DNA of 64,000 bases from JASGTU01 sp963821815 (GCA_963821815.1 CAWGFG010000006.1:2418001-2482000), one strand, 5' to 3'. Counted from the stretch's first letter, positions 1 through 10,770 are shown. Notes: a model not told the origin generated them from the letters alone. Translations and numbers: made by a program.

Positions 1-66
1 GCAGCCGACCACATCACCGGCACCGAAATGTGGATTGACGGCGGTCAAACGCTTGTTCAGGGTTAG
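1..66 (+). CDS. Short-chain dehydrogenase/reductase, C-terminal end (partial)
   Basis: Only the last 21 codons are in the window, ending in TAG at 64-66. The reading is AADHITGTEMWIDGG followed by QTLVQG. The pattern I-T-G-x5-D-G-G is the standard C-terminal signature of NAD(P)-dependent short-chain dehydrogenases (FabG-like SDR family). In that family it forms the end of the Rossmann fold and part of the tetramer interface. Nothing can be said about the substrate. The gene runs convergently towards the MFS gene on the other strand, with a long hairpin between them. Confidence 0.8.
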   Translation, partial: AADHITGTEMWIDGGQTLVQG

Positions 67-89
67 CTGGTGAGGTCAGTATCGTTACA

Positions 90-126
90 GGTATCCGCAT
101 CAAAGTCATTCTTTGATGCGGATACC
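90..126. terminator. Long perfect hairpin between convergent genes
   Basis: Bases 90-105 and 111-126 form a perfect 16-bp inverted repeat with a 5-base loop (TCATT). It lies 23 bases after the SDR stop and 118 bases after the MFS stop on the other strand. There is no T-tract on either side, so it is either a bidirectional, U-tract-free terminator or an mRNA 3'-end stabiliser. Confidence 0.5.
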
Positions 127-243
127 AGCCATGGAGCCAGTAAAGACTCAGCGTGAAGTATCTGTCAAGTCTCAGCCGATGAATAACTGTGCCATGCACT
201 ATGACCGGCTCGTGCGCCGACGGGTTAGGCTAAGTTCCGATGT

Positions 244-1464
244 CTATTCAGCGGATAACTGAGCGTGTTTGGGCAGGAAGAAGACAGCGGGCACTGCAAA
301 CAGTCCTACGATAGCGGCAACCGTAAAGGCAAAGGTAAGCCCATTGCTGTCCGCCAGCCGACCGACCACAAAGATGGCAGCAGCCCGTAGCAGGAAGTTC
401 ATGGCCATCCAGATGCCATTGGCCATGGCTCGGTGGTCAGGAAACTGGTCCTGGACGATGGCCATGATCACGGGTGTCACCGAGATAGCGGTGAGTCCTA
501 AACCGACCAGCAAGATGACAGGCGTCCAACTTGGTCCGTACAGCAGCAACAGCAGCAGGATCGGCGACACGGACAGCACGAACAACAAAATGCGCTCTCT
601 GCCCAATTTGTCGCTGAGCGTGCCCGTCAACAGTGCGCCAGCCACACCAGCCGCCTCAAGAATTGTCAAGGAAGCTGCAGCCAGCCAGACGCTAACCTGC
701 AGTTCATCGGCCATAAATATGGGGAGATAAGTGGTGATTGCGACAGCCACCAACGCTTTGGTTCCCATGATCCAGGCCAGTACAGGATATACTTTCTTGG
801 CAACCGGCCACATAGTGGCGACGGACAGCGTCTTCTTGTTGGCCGGTCGAGCCGCAACCGAGTGCAGACTCCAAAACATGATCGCTGAGGTTGCCCAACC
901 GACGAAGGCCAATCGCCAAATCCCTTGCAACCCCCATAGACCGACAAACGAAATCACAACCACCGGCCCCAATGCACGACCAGACTCGCCTGCAGCCATG
1001 AAGATGCTCATGCCAGTGCCTACGCGATTGCCTGCCAACCGAGCCACCATCGCCGGCGCCGGTGCGTGAAAGGCTGAAATGCTAACCCCCACCATGAGCA
1101 GGATAAAGACAAGCGATATGTAGCTCGGCGCAAATCCGATCATGCACATCAGCGTTGCTGTAACCGCCGGGGCAAGAATCACAAAATAGCGCACGCTAAT
1201 GCGGTCGGCGAGATACCCGATGAAAGGGTTGAGCAGACTGGCCAACTGCGTAAAGATGACAAGGCTGCCGGCTGCAGCGTAGTTGATGCCAAGCGTATCG
1301 CGAATCAGCGGAAGAAGCGGCGCCAGAAATGCTGTGTACGTATCGTGAATGAAGTGACCGCCGGCAATGGTGGCGACTTGACCTTTGTGAAACTCAGTAG
1401 AGGCTGCACGCACAGCTTCGGCGTCACCTACCGCTTTGGTCACGCCTAAGTCTTGAGTAGTCAT
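244..1464 (-). CDS. MFS transporter, FSR (fosmidomycin-resistance)-like
   Basis: A 406-residue integral membrane protein with the length and hydrophobic profile of a 12-helix major facilitator. The N-terminal GGHFIHDTYTAFLAPLLP segment (from about residue 35) and later AFHAPAPAMV and GESGRALGP resemble the FSR branch of MFS drug exporters, where His/Asp in the first helix and A-F-H-P are typical. The DRIS segment after TM2 matches the MFS motif A position (G-x3-D-R). By family this should be a proton-driven exporter of small organic molecules; the substrate is not predictable. It starts with ATG at 1464 and stands alone, divergent from the gene at 1720. Confidence 0.85.
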   Translation of the reverse strand: MTTQDLGVTKAVGDAEAVRAASTEFHKGQVATIAGGHFIHDTYTAFLAPLLPLIRDTLGINYAAAGSLVIFTQLASLLNPFIGYLADRISVRYFVILAPAVTATLMCMIGFAPSYISLVFILLMVGVSISAFHAPAPAMVARLAGNRVGTGMSIFMAAGESGRALGPVVVISFVGLWGLQGIWRLAFVGWATSAIMFWSLHSVAARPANKKTLSVATMWPVAKKVYPVLAWIMGTKALVAVAITTYLPIFMADELQVSVWLAAASLTILEAAGVAGALLTGTLSDKLGRERILLFVLSVSPILLLLLLYGPSWTPVILLVGLGLTAISVTPVIMAIVQDQFPDHRAMANGIWMAMNFLLRAAAIFVVGRLADSNGLTFAFTVAAIVGLFAVPAVFFLPKHAQLSAE

Positions 1465-1719
1465 AGGTTATCATTCAAATCTAACATAAGTGAGGAGCCG
1501 GGGTATCGCATTTCGAAACAGTTAACCCTAGTGATCGGCATTCGTCAAATTTGGTTGAGTTGGCGGCGCCAATACACCGCGTGGTTGGTCAACGGTGCGA
1601 TTGTGTAATCGATGGTGAGTTTTCGTGTAGACTTTGGACACGCTGTCTTTTTCGCTATGCTACGCGTAATGTATAGTTGGCGGTAACAACCATGAACAAC
1701 ATCGCCCTCATTTACCAAC

Positions 1720-2469
1720 ATGACTGAATCTGAATTGAACTACATAGACGCCGATTCGCAGCGCAGAACAGTGTTGGTAGCCGTCTTGAACAACGCCGGC
1801 GACCTGCATAGGGCCGCATCGGACGGCTGGTATCGTATTCCGCAGCGTCGTGCGCCCAGACGTGTCGGTGCTGACTACATTGCCTTTTACCAGACTGGCT
1901 CATTTAAGGGTGAACCGGAAGCGCAGACCATCACGTATTTCGCGCCGACGAGACGCTACCGGCTGATGACGCGTGCGGAGATGTTGCCAGATGAAGCCGA
2001 CCATCCGCGGGCCGAAGACTACTATTTCCGAATCGACGTCGGTCCGTTGCAGCGGCTCGAGCGTCCTATTCCATCGGCGACCATGCGGCGTATCACCTTC
2101 ATTCACACAACTATGTATAAGCTGCTAAGCGCCGACGATGTGCGGGACCTGTTCTATCGTGAGGATCCTTTCGAACGGCTGTGGCAGACACTCCAGGCGA
2201 ATCGTCTACGACCCAAGGCAAATCGCATCGTCGAGGATTGGCCCGTGGATATTACGCTACAGGCGCGTGGAGGCTATTTGGGTATTCGCTGTTCCAACGA
2301 TCCGTCAATTCGCAACCAGACGCGTGAGATGCAGGCTGTTCCTGCGCCGGAACGTTGGGATATCCTGTGGCTGCCGCCCAATCGATTGGAAGAAGATATG
2401 GATGAATGTCTCCGCACGATCGGCGCAGCACTGATCCATCTTGGCGGTTCAGTTCTAAACGTGGACTAG
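1720..2469 (+). CDS. Conserved hypothetical protein
   Basis: A 249-residue soluble protein without signal peptide or membrane segments. I do not recognise a named family. The N-terminal half (VLVAVLNNAGDL, then DGWYRIP, DYIAFYQTGSF and a Tyr/Arg-rich strand) looks like a small all-beta domain. A PUA/EVE-like fold is possible but unproven. The middle segment MRRITFIHTTMYKLLSADDV and the C-terminal Cys/Trp/Leu-rich part look conserved in style. Its stop is 13 bases before the TTG start of the next gene, so the two are probably co-transcribed. Confidence 0.7.
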   Translation: MTESELNYIDADSQRRTVLVAVLNNAGDLHRAASDGWYRIPQRRAPRRVGADYIAFYQTGSFKGEPEAQTITYFAPTRRYRLMTRAEMLPDEADHPRAEDYYFRIDVGPLQRLERPIPSATMRRITFIHTTMYKLLSADDVRDLFYREDPFERLWQTLQANRLRPKANRIVEDWPVDITLQARGGYLGIRCSNDPSIRNQTREMQAVPAPERWDILWLPPNRLEEDMDECLRTIGAALIHLGGSVLNVD

Positions 2470-2482
2470 GTCACAAATTTGG

Positions 2483-3667
2483 TTGAACGACTTCTCTGGA
2501 GACCGACAGATACAGACCGCACTATTCTTGAATAGTCGTAACACGGAAGCCATCAACAGCCTCAAAAAACAATGGTTAGCTGCTGCGTTCGTCGCTGCTG
2601 TTACGCTGCTAGGTGTGGCCTTTGCTGTACAGCGGTTAGCCATTGCACCCAACATGACGGGTTGGCTGCTGATGAGTGGCGCTGTTGCCGGCGGTGTTGT
2701 CGTGCTGCTGAGGATGCTACTGCGCAGCAATCACGCCCCAGGATCAACCGAACTCTACTCCAGTCTCGGTGTCGCCACTTGGTTGACGCTTGTTGGCGGC
2801 CTATTGACCGCCATGATGGCAGGCTTTCTGTTCATTCCGCAATTTAGTGGCTGGCTGGCGTGGGCGCCGGCTGTTCTCTATCTGTCCTCCCGCGTCATCG
2901 ACCTATTTGATGGCGCACTCGCACGGCTGACTAACCATGTGAGCGTGAGCGGTGCGGCGCTGGATATCGAACTGGACGGACTGGGCTTGCTTTTTGCGGT
3001 GCTGCTGTCCATGCAGTATGGTCGGCTGCCAAATTGGTACCTTCTACTGGCTCTACTCCGACTGCTCTTTGTGTTCGGAATATGGTTACGAAAGCGCATG
3101 GGCAAGCGCGTGGCTGAGATGCCGCCGAGCCTCATGCGGCGCGTCATTGCCGGCTGCCAGAGCGGTTTTATAGCCGTCGTGCTCTGGCCTATTGTAGACC
3201 CGAGTATGTCCCATCTCACGGCCATTTTCTTTACCTTTCCGCTTATCGCCAGCTTTGGCCGCGACTGGCTAGTCGTAAGTTGTGTCTGGCACGTCCATTC
3301 GAGATTCTATGCACAGTTGCGAGCAATGCTAGTTCGTACTGTGGTCGAATGGCTTCCGTTCGTTTCGCGCCTGTTCGTCATGGTTGCAATGCTTGGCCTG
3401 CTGTGGAACGCCTCTACATACGATGGCGCTCCACTTGCCGAAAAACTGTACGCGCCGGTCATTGCAGCGGCAATGGCCCTGTTCGTGCTCGGCGTTGCTG
3501 CAAGGACGATGTCCGTAGGCTTATTGCTGGTGCTGCTGGTCTATCCGCCGGCAGTGGAAGCAGAATGGCTGGACATAGTATTGCTAGCGGCAGCGACGGT
3601 GGTATTGCATTTGGGCAGCGGCGCATTCAGTCTATGGCGACCGGAGGATCGGCTGTTGTACGGCTAG
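2483..3667 (+). CDS. CDP-alcohol phosphatidyltransferase family membrane protein
   Basis: A 394-residue polytopic membrane protein carrying a complete CDP-alcohol phosphatidyltransferase signature: D143-G-x2-A147-R148-x8-G157-x3-D161-x3-D165. In this family the four Asp residues bind metal ions and the CDP-linked lipid, and the enzyme moves a phosphatidyl group to an alcohol such as glycerol phosphate, inositol or serine. The signature falls after about three predicted helices, and roughly five more hydrophobic segments follow. The protein is about twice the usual family size, with an extra C-terminal membrane half. The start is TTG at 2483, as no ATG lies nearby in frame. The acceptor alcohol cannot be told from sequence. 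Confidence 0.82.
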   Translation: MNDFSGDRQIQTALFLNSRNTEAINSLKKQWLAAAFVAAVTLLGVAFAVQRLAIAPNMTGWLLMSGAVAGGVVVLLRMLLRSNHAPGSTELYSSLGVATWLTLVGGLLTAMMAGFLFIPQFSGWLAWAPAVLYLSSRVIDLFDGALARLTNHVSVSGAALDIELDGLGLLFAVLLSMQYGRLPNWYLLLALLRLLFVFGIWLRKRMGKRVAEMPPSLMRRVIAGCQSGFIAVVLWPIVDPSMSHLTAIFFTFPLIASFGRDWLVVSCVWHVHSRFYAQLRAMLVRTVVEWLPFVSRLFVMVAMLGLLWNASTYDGAPLAEKLYAPVIAAAMALFVLGVAARTMSVGLLLVLLVYPPAVEAEWLDIVLLAAATVVLHLGSGAFSLWRPEDRLLYG

Positions 3668-3810
3668 TTCGGCGGACTATGCGAACCATCACAAATAGGC
3701 GCTTTGAAGGATATCGGTCAAATGACGTAGCCACAATCATGATACCGAAGCACAAGGGTATCTCGTCGATCGTGTAGAGTGATTGGCATCGACTTCAGTC
3801 AAGACGGCAC

Positions 3811-4740
3811 ATGTATATGCGTTCACACCTACCTAACTTAGCGCCTAGAACCGAATCAGTACGACTTGCCGCTGTCTGCGCAGCGTTCATCACCATCTTT
3901 GTGCTCGCGTTTGTCAACGCAGATGCCTCAGCTGCGCCGTTGAACGGCACAATATTTTCTAATCCGGAGACGGGACTGTACGACCTGTACCTGCCGCAGG
4001 CTATTGACGAGGACGGCGGAGATAGTGTCGATGACAATCTGGACGGCACGTCAAGCTGTCCCACAACGTCGACGGCGCAATTCGCCAAGCTCAGTGTGAT
4101 CGGCTTGTCGACTGATCGACCACCGGAAGTTCACGCCGATCTGAACTTAGGCCTCCGCAGCTATGTAACGGTCACTGCGGCGCTGGACCTGGTAAATATC
4201 AATGGCGACACCGACTGGGACGCGCCTCAACTCTCCAGTGTTGTCGGCGAGGGCAGACGGCCATTTGTGGCTGCCTACCAGGTCAACGACTGGAACTGGG
4301 CGTGTACGGGCGATGCGGACGAGCTGTGGTATGGGCATGGTTGTCGCGCAGAGCCGATACCGTATCCGTATGTCACGCTGATCGCGCTGGAAACAACAGA
4401 AAGCGAAGCGATTCGCGTGCCCTATCGACAGCAGGTGATCGACTACAGTGGTCACAATGCGCTGGTCTTATATGCGGAGGAACAACGCATCACGCTGGCG
4501 TTCACGCGGGAAGATACAGCCGCCATCGGCTATGTGCTGCATATTGAGGACATATGCGTGGATCCGTCACTGCTTGCTCTTTATCGAGAGTTGGATGACG
4601 CGGGCCGGCGCTACTTGCCGGCGCTGAGCAGCTATGAGCAGCTCGGCACCGGCTACGTTTCGTCTGCCAAGTTGGCGATTCGCGATTCCGGCTCGTTTAT
4701 GGACCCTCGCTCGCGCAAGGATTGGTGGCGAGACCACTAG
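3811..4740 (+). CDS. Exported protein of unknown function
   Basis: A 309-residue protein with an N-terminal signal peptide: hydrophobic core AAVCAAFITIFVLAFVNA at about residues 20-38, with a likely cut after ADASA. The mature part begins with an Asp/Gly-rich stretch (DEDGGDSVDDNLDGTS) that looks like an acidic, possibly calcium-binding linker. A beta-rich domain follows that I cannot place. Three to four Cys residues in the mature part could form disulfides outside the cytoplasm. It stands alone between the phosphatidyltransferase and the convergent HD protein. Confidence 0.7.
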   Translation: MYMRSHLPNLAPRTESVRLAAVCAAFITIFVLAFVNADASAAPLNGTIFSNPETGLYDLYLPQAIDEDGGDSVDDNLDGTSSCPTTSTAQFAKLSVIGLSTDRPPEVHADLNLGLRSYVTVTAALDLVNINGDTDWDAPQLSSVVGEGRRPFVAAYQVNDWNWACTGDADELWYGHGCRAEPIPYPYVTLIALETTESEAIRVPYRQQVIDYSGHNALVLYAEEQRITLAFTREDTAAIGYVLHIEDICVDPSLLALYRELDDAGRRYLPALSSYEQLGTGYVSSAKLAIRDSGSFMDPRSRKDWWRDH

Positions 4741-4847
4741 AGTTCCATGCTGATGGGGTATCACTTGGATCCCAACCCCTTCCAGCACCGCTCGCCTTAC
4801 ACCGCCAGTCGATACAAGTCTGCTGATAGAGTAAGGATTCGGATCAG

Positions 4848-5432
4848 TTACTCGCCCGCGACGCCCAGCGCCTCAGCCTGACCCTGCATGGCTGTCAGCA
4901 CTCGGTCAATATGGTCGTCCAGCTCAACGCCGAGGTCTTCGATATAACCGAGTGTTTCTTCTCGATCGATTGCCTCGGTGAATTTGCGGTTCTTCCACTT
5001 CTTCTTAACAGATCTTACCTTCACATTGCGCAGGTCGCGTTCCGGGCGCACATACGCGCACGCCAAAATGAGACCGGTGATTTCGTCACAGGCAAGGAGC
5101 GCGTAGTCCAACTGGCTTTCGCGCGGAACGCCAAGAAACGGAGCGTGCGCCTGCACTGCATGAATCATCTCCGGCGGATAATCCAACTCCTGGAACAAGC
5201 GGATGCTCGTACGCGGATGACCGTTTTCCTGGTCATCCATGTCAGGATGCTTCTCATAGTCCAGGTCGTGCAATAGCCCGGTGATGCCCCACAACTCTTC
5301 ATCGGCATCGTAATAATTTGCGTAGCCGCGCATGGCTGCTTCAACTGCCAGACAATGACGCCGCAGGCTTTCTGATTCGACCCATTCATAGAGGAGCGCT
5401 AGGGCTTCATCACGACTTGGCAATGCCATCAT
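4848..5432 (-). CDS. HD-domain phosphohydrolase family protein
   Basis: A 194-residue soluble protein with the metal-binding residues of an HD domain: H26, the H55-D56 pair within LLHDLDYEKHP, further His residues at about 72 and 91-96, and a distal Asp (about D116 in CDEITG). This subgroup is often annotated as HDIG or hydrolase, and family members cleave phosphomonoesters or cyclic or nucleoside phosphates. The Lys-rich stretch KVRSVKKKWKNRKF near residue 140 is a feature of this branch. The ATG at 5432 is preceded by AAAGGA at good spacing. It is transcribed towards groEL but sits downstream of it; a terminator lies between. Confidence 0.75.
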   Translation of the reverse strand: MMALPSRDEALALLYEWVESESLRRHCLAVEAAMRGYANYYDADEELWGITGLLHDLDYEKHPDMDDQENGHPRTSIRLFQELDYPPEMIHAVQAHAPFLGVPRESQLDYALLACDEITGLILACAYVRPERDLRNVKVRSVKKKWKNRKFTEAIDREETLGYIEDLGVELDDHIDRVLTAMQGQAEALGVAGE

Positions 5433-5519
5433 AGATTCCTTTCACTATCTGCTATATACCAATGATACTGCCAGCCATCCGCAGGATCGGTTTCTCGTGC
5501 AAATCGATCAACAAACAAA

Positions 5520-5542
5520 GGGGCGACGGAATCCGTCGCCCC
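5520..5542 (-). terminator. Rho-independent terminator of groES-groEL
   Basis: A 10-bp perfect GC-rich stem (5520-5529 with 5533-5542) with an AAT loop. On the minus strand it is followed by the T-rich run TTTGTTTGTT. It lies 48 bases after the groEL stop codon. Confidence 0.75.
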
Positions 5543-5589
5543 CTAGTATACAACTATCCAGACTGCTTCCCATCACGGGAAGGTCGAAT

Positions 5590-7224
<1,635 letters not shown>

Positions 7225-7407
7225 TCTTTAATCTCCTAGGGTATTCAAACTGTTCTACTAACAGTTATCGCTTACACCGGCGCCATAAGCGGCTTGCCGG
7301 TTACAACTGTTTCTAATCGATACGCTCTCTGTACTCTCGATTCTGCATCGTACTAGATCTGTGTCGTTCACACTGCCTTGTATCGACATTGAATCGACAC
7401 CGATTGA

Positions 7408-7698
7408 CTACTTCTCAACGATTGCCAGAATATCGGACTCTTTGAGGATGAGATATTCTTTTCCGTCGAGCTTGATGTTGGTGCCGGCGTAGCGGGCGTA
7501 CAATACTGTGTCATCGACCTTGACTTCCATCTCGGTCCGTTCACCGGATTCCTTACGTCCACCTGGACCGGCGGCAATAACCTTGCCTTGCTGCGGCTTT
7601 TCTTTTGCGGTTTCGGGCAGGAAAAGGCCGGTTGTGGTCACTTCATCCTGCTCCACGGGGGTCACTACTACTCGGTCTCCCAGAGGTTTCAAATTCAC
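7408..7698 (-). CDS. groS: Co-chaperonin GroES (10 kDa)
   Basis: A 96-residue protein of normal family length beginning MNLKPLGDRVVV. It has the mobile-loop region (residues about 18-33, TTGLFLPETAKEKPQQG) that contacts GroEL and the usual GTNIKLDGKEYLIL C-terminal strand. It caps the GroEL ring during the folding cycle. It is the first gene of the groES-groEL operon, with AAGGAGG just ahead of the ATG. Confidence 0.98.
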   Translation of the reverse strand: MNLKPLGDRVVVTPVEQDEVTTTGLFLPETAKEKPQQGKVIAAGPGGRKESGERTEMEVKVDDTVLYARYAGTNIKLDGKEYLILKESDILAIVEK

Positions 7699-7859
7699 GG
7701 GTATTCCTCCTTGATAACAAAGATTTGAAACTGACTCTTACTACGTTGAACCTTCAAGAATAAGTGTCTAGATTGCTAGATCGGCCCGTACCGTGAAACG
7801 ACTTTCTCAATTAGGAAGCGTTTTTGTTCGTAGCCGACTAGCCTCTTCTCACAGACTCG

Positions 7860-7886
7860 TTAGCACTCTCAACCTCCGAGTGCTAA
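7860..7886 (-). promoter_or_regulatory. CIRCE operator (HrcA-binding site)
   Basis: A perfect 9-bp inverted repeat TTAGCACTC-N9-GAGTGCTAA identical to the CIRCE consensus. It lies about 160 bases upstream of groES. In bacteria that have it, the repressor HrcA binds here and releases on heat stress. hrcA itself is not in this window. Confidence 0.96.
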
Positions 7887-7891
7887 CGAGC

Positions 7892-7920
7892 ATCTTACAG
7901 TATTGGTCCTGCGTCTGCAA
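7892..7920 (-). promoter_or_regulatory. Probable sigma-A promoter of groES-groEL
   Basis: On the minus strand TTGCAG (7915-7920) and TAAGAT (7892-7897) are 17 bases apart. The start point would fall inside the CIRCE half-site, the arrangement usual for HrcA-controlled groE promoters. The match to consensus is only moderate. Confidence 0.5.
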
Positions 7921-8081
7921 ATTGAGACGGCTCTAGTATACAGCGATATCAGGTGTACGAGCGCTAGAATCGCGTATACGAAGTGTTAGAGAAGTATATG
8001 AGGTGACGCACATTTCTCGTGCAATGAACGCTGCTGGACGCGCAAACAAAACGCAGTAATGAGGTGCAGAGGAGTTGATAC

Positions 8082-9194
8082 CTATTTGGGGACTGCCTGC
8101 GGCTCAACGGAAGCGATATAATCCAACATCTCCTCTTCCTCGCGCATGTAGTCCAGTAACTGGAACGCGGCATAGAGGTCGCGGCTCTGCGAAAAGTATT
8201 CATAAGCCAGGGAGTAGTTGCCCTGCTCCAAGCCCACATGACCCATATTGTGAAGAGTAGCAGCCATGTCCGTCCAGGCGCCGCGTTGCTCCGACATCTG
8301 CTGGTCCTGCTCGTACCAGCGCATCGCAGTATCGTAGTCTCCCTGGGCAAATGCGACAGAACCTAGGTTGTTATAGCAGGTGCTGATACCGGTCACGTCA
8401 TCCAAACGGCGGAAGCTCATGAGCGCGTTGGTGTACGCCTGTTGCGCCTGGTCAAGCTGGTCCATGCCTTCCATAGCCAGCCCCATGCTGTTGTAGGCGC
8501 TGCCTATCTGTTGCATGTTCGCACTGCGCAATGCGATGCGCAACGCCTTTTGATACTCGAGAAGCGCTTCATCATAGTCCTGGAGCCCATAATAGGCGCT
8601 GCCCAAATTCATATGCGCCGTGCCGACCCCCCAGAGATCGCCTAACTGTGCTTCACATTCAAAAGCCGCACGGAAATACTGCAGCGCCTCGCGCGACTGG
8701 TCCAATATGCGATAGGATGTGCCCAGATCAGTATACGCGTAGCCCAGTTCATCAAGCTGGTCCTGGCGATCCAAGATGGCTGCGCCCCGCTTCAGCCACT
8801 CGATCGCTTCGTCCACACGATTGATGAAGAAGAGATGCCGGCCCACGTTCACCAGCAGCCATGCGTAGTTGCGCATATCGCCGAGCGCAATAGCAGCCGC
8901 CGCGCCCGTGGAAAGCCAGCGCAGCGTTCCGGGTGGATGTCGCCAGAACGCGTAATGGGAGAGCGCCAGCGCATAATTTCGCGCCACTCGCAGGTCATCC
9001 CGATACTCGCGAGCCTCGTCAGTCATTTCGAGACCGATATCGTCGATCTCGGGCAGGGCTACGATTTCCAGTGCAGACCCATCTAGTAGACGGTCGACTC
9101 GCGAAGCGCACCAATCGGCGCCGCGATACATGTTGCCCCATTCCGGGTCCACTTCCGGCCAGCGCTCCACTGGCAGATACTGGTATTTCTCCAC
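8082..9194 (-). CDS. TPR-repeat region of a STAND protein (downstream half of frameshifted gene)
   Basis: An open frame of 370 codons (GTG at 9194) made almost entirely of tetratricopeptide repeats. At least five 34- to 40-residue units of the form A-x2-N-L-G-x3-Y-x-L-x2-Y-D-E-A-L follow each other from about residue 110 to 340. Such repeats act as a protein-binding or sensor region. The same frame is open upstream of the GTG and reads DSIWARIWDRRHAKYYVHL, which is the usual continuation of an NB-ARC protein after its winged-helix region. I therefore read this as the C-terminal half of the gene at 9083-10279, out of phase by one base, rather than as a separate gene. Confidence 0.7.
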   Translation of the reverse strand: MEKYQYLPVERWPEVDPEWGNMYRGADWCASRVDRLLDGSALEIVALPEIDDIGLEMTDEAREYRDDLRVARNYALALSHYAFWRHPPGTLRWLSTGAAAAIALGDMRNYAWLLVNVGRHLFFINRVDEAIEWLKRGAAILDRQDQLDELGYAYTDLGTSYRILDQSREALQYFRAAFECEAQLGDLWGVGTAHMNLGSAYYGLQDYDEALLEYQKALRIALRSANMQQIGSAYNSMGLAMEGMDQLDQAQQAYTNALMSFRRLDDVTGISTCYNNLGSVAFAQGDYDTAMRWYEQDQQMSEQRGAWTDMAATLHNMGHVGLEQGNYSLAYEYFSQSRDLYAAFQLLDYMREEEEMLDYIASVEPQAVPK

Positions 9195-10279
9195 CAGATG
9201 TACATAGTATTTCGCGTGACGGCGGTCCCAGATCCTCGCCCAGATAGAATCGCATTCTGCTCTACATATGACCGCACGAAAGGATGCATGACGACGCGTT
9301 GGTGAAAGCCATCGTGATCGATCAAGGCACGATTTTCCAGAGCAATGAGCGTCTCGCCAAGCTCCCGCTGCGTGCCCAGACCACTCCAGAAGAGCTCGCG
9401 CATCGCTTGTAACGATGCGCCGCCCGTGGCGCTCACCAACCGATTGAGCAACGGACCCGCTTCCGGATGAATGGATGCGAAGTTCTCCACGGCAAACGCA
9501 GCTAGATCGGCGGCTGCCACTGCGCCGTCGGCGCCGGCGATGCTCGTCAGCAGCATTTCGAGCTCATCCCATGTATAATCCATCATGAGACCCAGCACCA
9601 GTCGCATGACATAAGGTCTACCGCCTGTCAACGCATGCAAAGCGTCAACACGTTCGAGCGCTTCGTCGCGGATGTCCGCCGGCGCGCGCCTGTCGATAAA
9701 CTGGCGCAACTCATCCGTCGGCAACCCTTGCAGCCGAAGGTGCTGAAACCGGACCAACGATTCAATGGCTGGATGAAAATCTCTGCTCAGCAAGAGAATG
9801 CGCGAACTGCCGCCTGCTTCATCCAGGTGCGCCATGATATTGACAACAACCTGAATCTGACCCTCGTCGGCGTCCGACAGTTCGTCTAGAATGAGAAGGC
9901 GCTTTCGCTTGTAGAGCTGTTCGAGAATGCTGATGCCCCAGCGGTCCTCACTAATCCGTGTTAGCGTAGTGCCGAACACGGTATCAAGGGTGCGCACGAT
10001 GTCATACAGACGGAACGGCATCTGTCCTGCTGCGCCGACGCGTACGATACCGTCGCTGAAATGGTGGAAATTGTTCCACGCAGCCGCAGTCGCCAACGTA
10101 CTCTTCCCGTCACCCTGCAGTCCACTGATCGCGATCCCGGGCAAGTCATTGTCGCCCGTCATCCACTCGTGAAGCTGGAGTAGTTGCTCGCGCCGACCCG
10201 AGAACCCTTCTAGTCGATAGAGTCCCAGATTGTGCGGCGTTGCTGCTTGGTTTGGCGAAGGTGACGCAGTTGACATCAT
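9083..10279 (-). CDS. STAND (NB-ARC-like) NTPase, upstream half of frameshifted gene
   Basis: The frame encodes a P-loop ATPase of the STAND/NB-ARC class. Walker A is GLQGDGKST (residues 53-61 from ATG 10279), Walker B is RLLILDELSDAD, and a GGRPYVMRLVLGL segment matches the GxP motif of NB-ARC domains. A winged-helix region ending MHPFVRSYVEQN follows. After that point (about 9262) the frame turns into low-quality sequence (WWRNTSICQWSAGRK) while the -1 frame continues the expected protein. The last 50-60 residues of this frame are thus an artefact of the frame change. The intact protein would be about 730 residues: ATPase plus TPR sensor, a ligand-triggered oligomerising switch. Likely start is ATG 10279 or 10276. 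Confidence 0.7.
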   Translation of the reverse strand: MMSTASPSPNQAATPHNLGLYRLEGFSGRREQLLQLHEWMTGDNDLPGIAISGLQGDGKSTLATAAAWNNFHHFSDGIVRVGAAGQMPFRLYDIVRTLDTVFGTTLTRISEDRWGISILEQLYKRKRLLILDELSDADEGQIQVVVNIMAHLDEAGGSSRILLLSRDFHPAIESLVRFQHLRLQGLPTDELRQFIDRRAPADIRDEALERVDALHALTGGRPYVMRLVLGLMMDYTWDELEMLLTSIAGADGAVAAADLAAFAVENFASIHPEAGPLLNRLVSATGGASLQAMRELFWSGLGTQRELGETLIALENRALIDHDGFHQRVVMHPFVRSYVEQNAILSGRGSGTAVTRNTMYIWWRNTSICQWSAGRKWTRNGATCIAAPIGALRESTVY

Positions 10280-10446
10280 AGCTGTGACCTGTTCGCGTTC
10301 GCTCGCGAACGTTTCCTCCGTTTGATGGCAGTGATCCAAAATTACCCGCCTGGGCACTTATTGTACGTCTTACCCTGCTCTACCATGAATCGTATTGAAT
10401 CGTTGACGCTGCTAATCCAGCGAAGCGTACTCCTCGCCGAGACGGG

Positions 10447-10770
10447 CTAGATGATTATGCATGGATACTCGCTGGCCGCCGCTATTTCATAGGTCAATGC
10501 TTGTGACAGAGCCGAGCCGCCCGCTCTACCGCGGTAGCTGCTGGCAGACGAATCTAGGAGGATCAGGTCCGGTCGAATGCGACGCGCCAACGAATCGACG
10601 TTTACTGGCGTGACTGTTTCGACATAATTCACCTGCTTGATGACACCGTCGCGAACGGCTTTGGGGTCAGGCGATTCGGCAGATACAGTGAGATCGATCT
10701 GCGAACTCTTTTTCAGTTGTTTGATCACCTCAGTACCTGTGCTGGAGGCGCCGATGAGCCATACACGCAT
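10447..10770 (-). CDS. Small Rossmann-like protein linked to transporter
   Basis: A 107-residue protein beginning MRVWLIGASSTGTEVIKQL. This is a beta-strand then Gly-rich turn then helix, as in the first half of a Rossmann or TrkA-N nucleotide-binding domain (G-A-S-S-T-G). A second strand with LILLDSSAS follows. It is too short for a full dehydrogenase. It starts 53 bases after the stop of the DASS-type transporter with AAAGGGAG ahead of the ATG, so it is probably co-transcribed. A regulatory role for the transporter is only a guess. Confidence 0.65.
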   Translation of the reverse strand: MRVWLIGASSTGTEVIKQLKKSSQIDLTVSAESPDPKAVRDGVIKQVNYVETVTPVNVDSLARRIRPDLILLDSSASSYRGRAGGSALSQALTYEIAAASEYPCIII

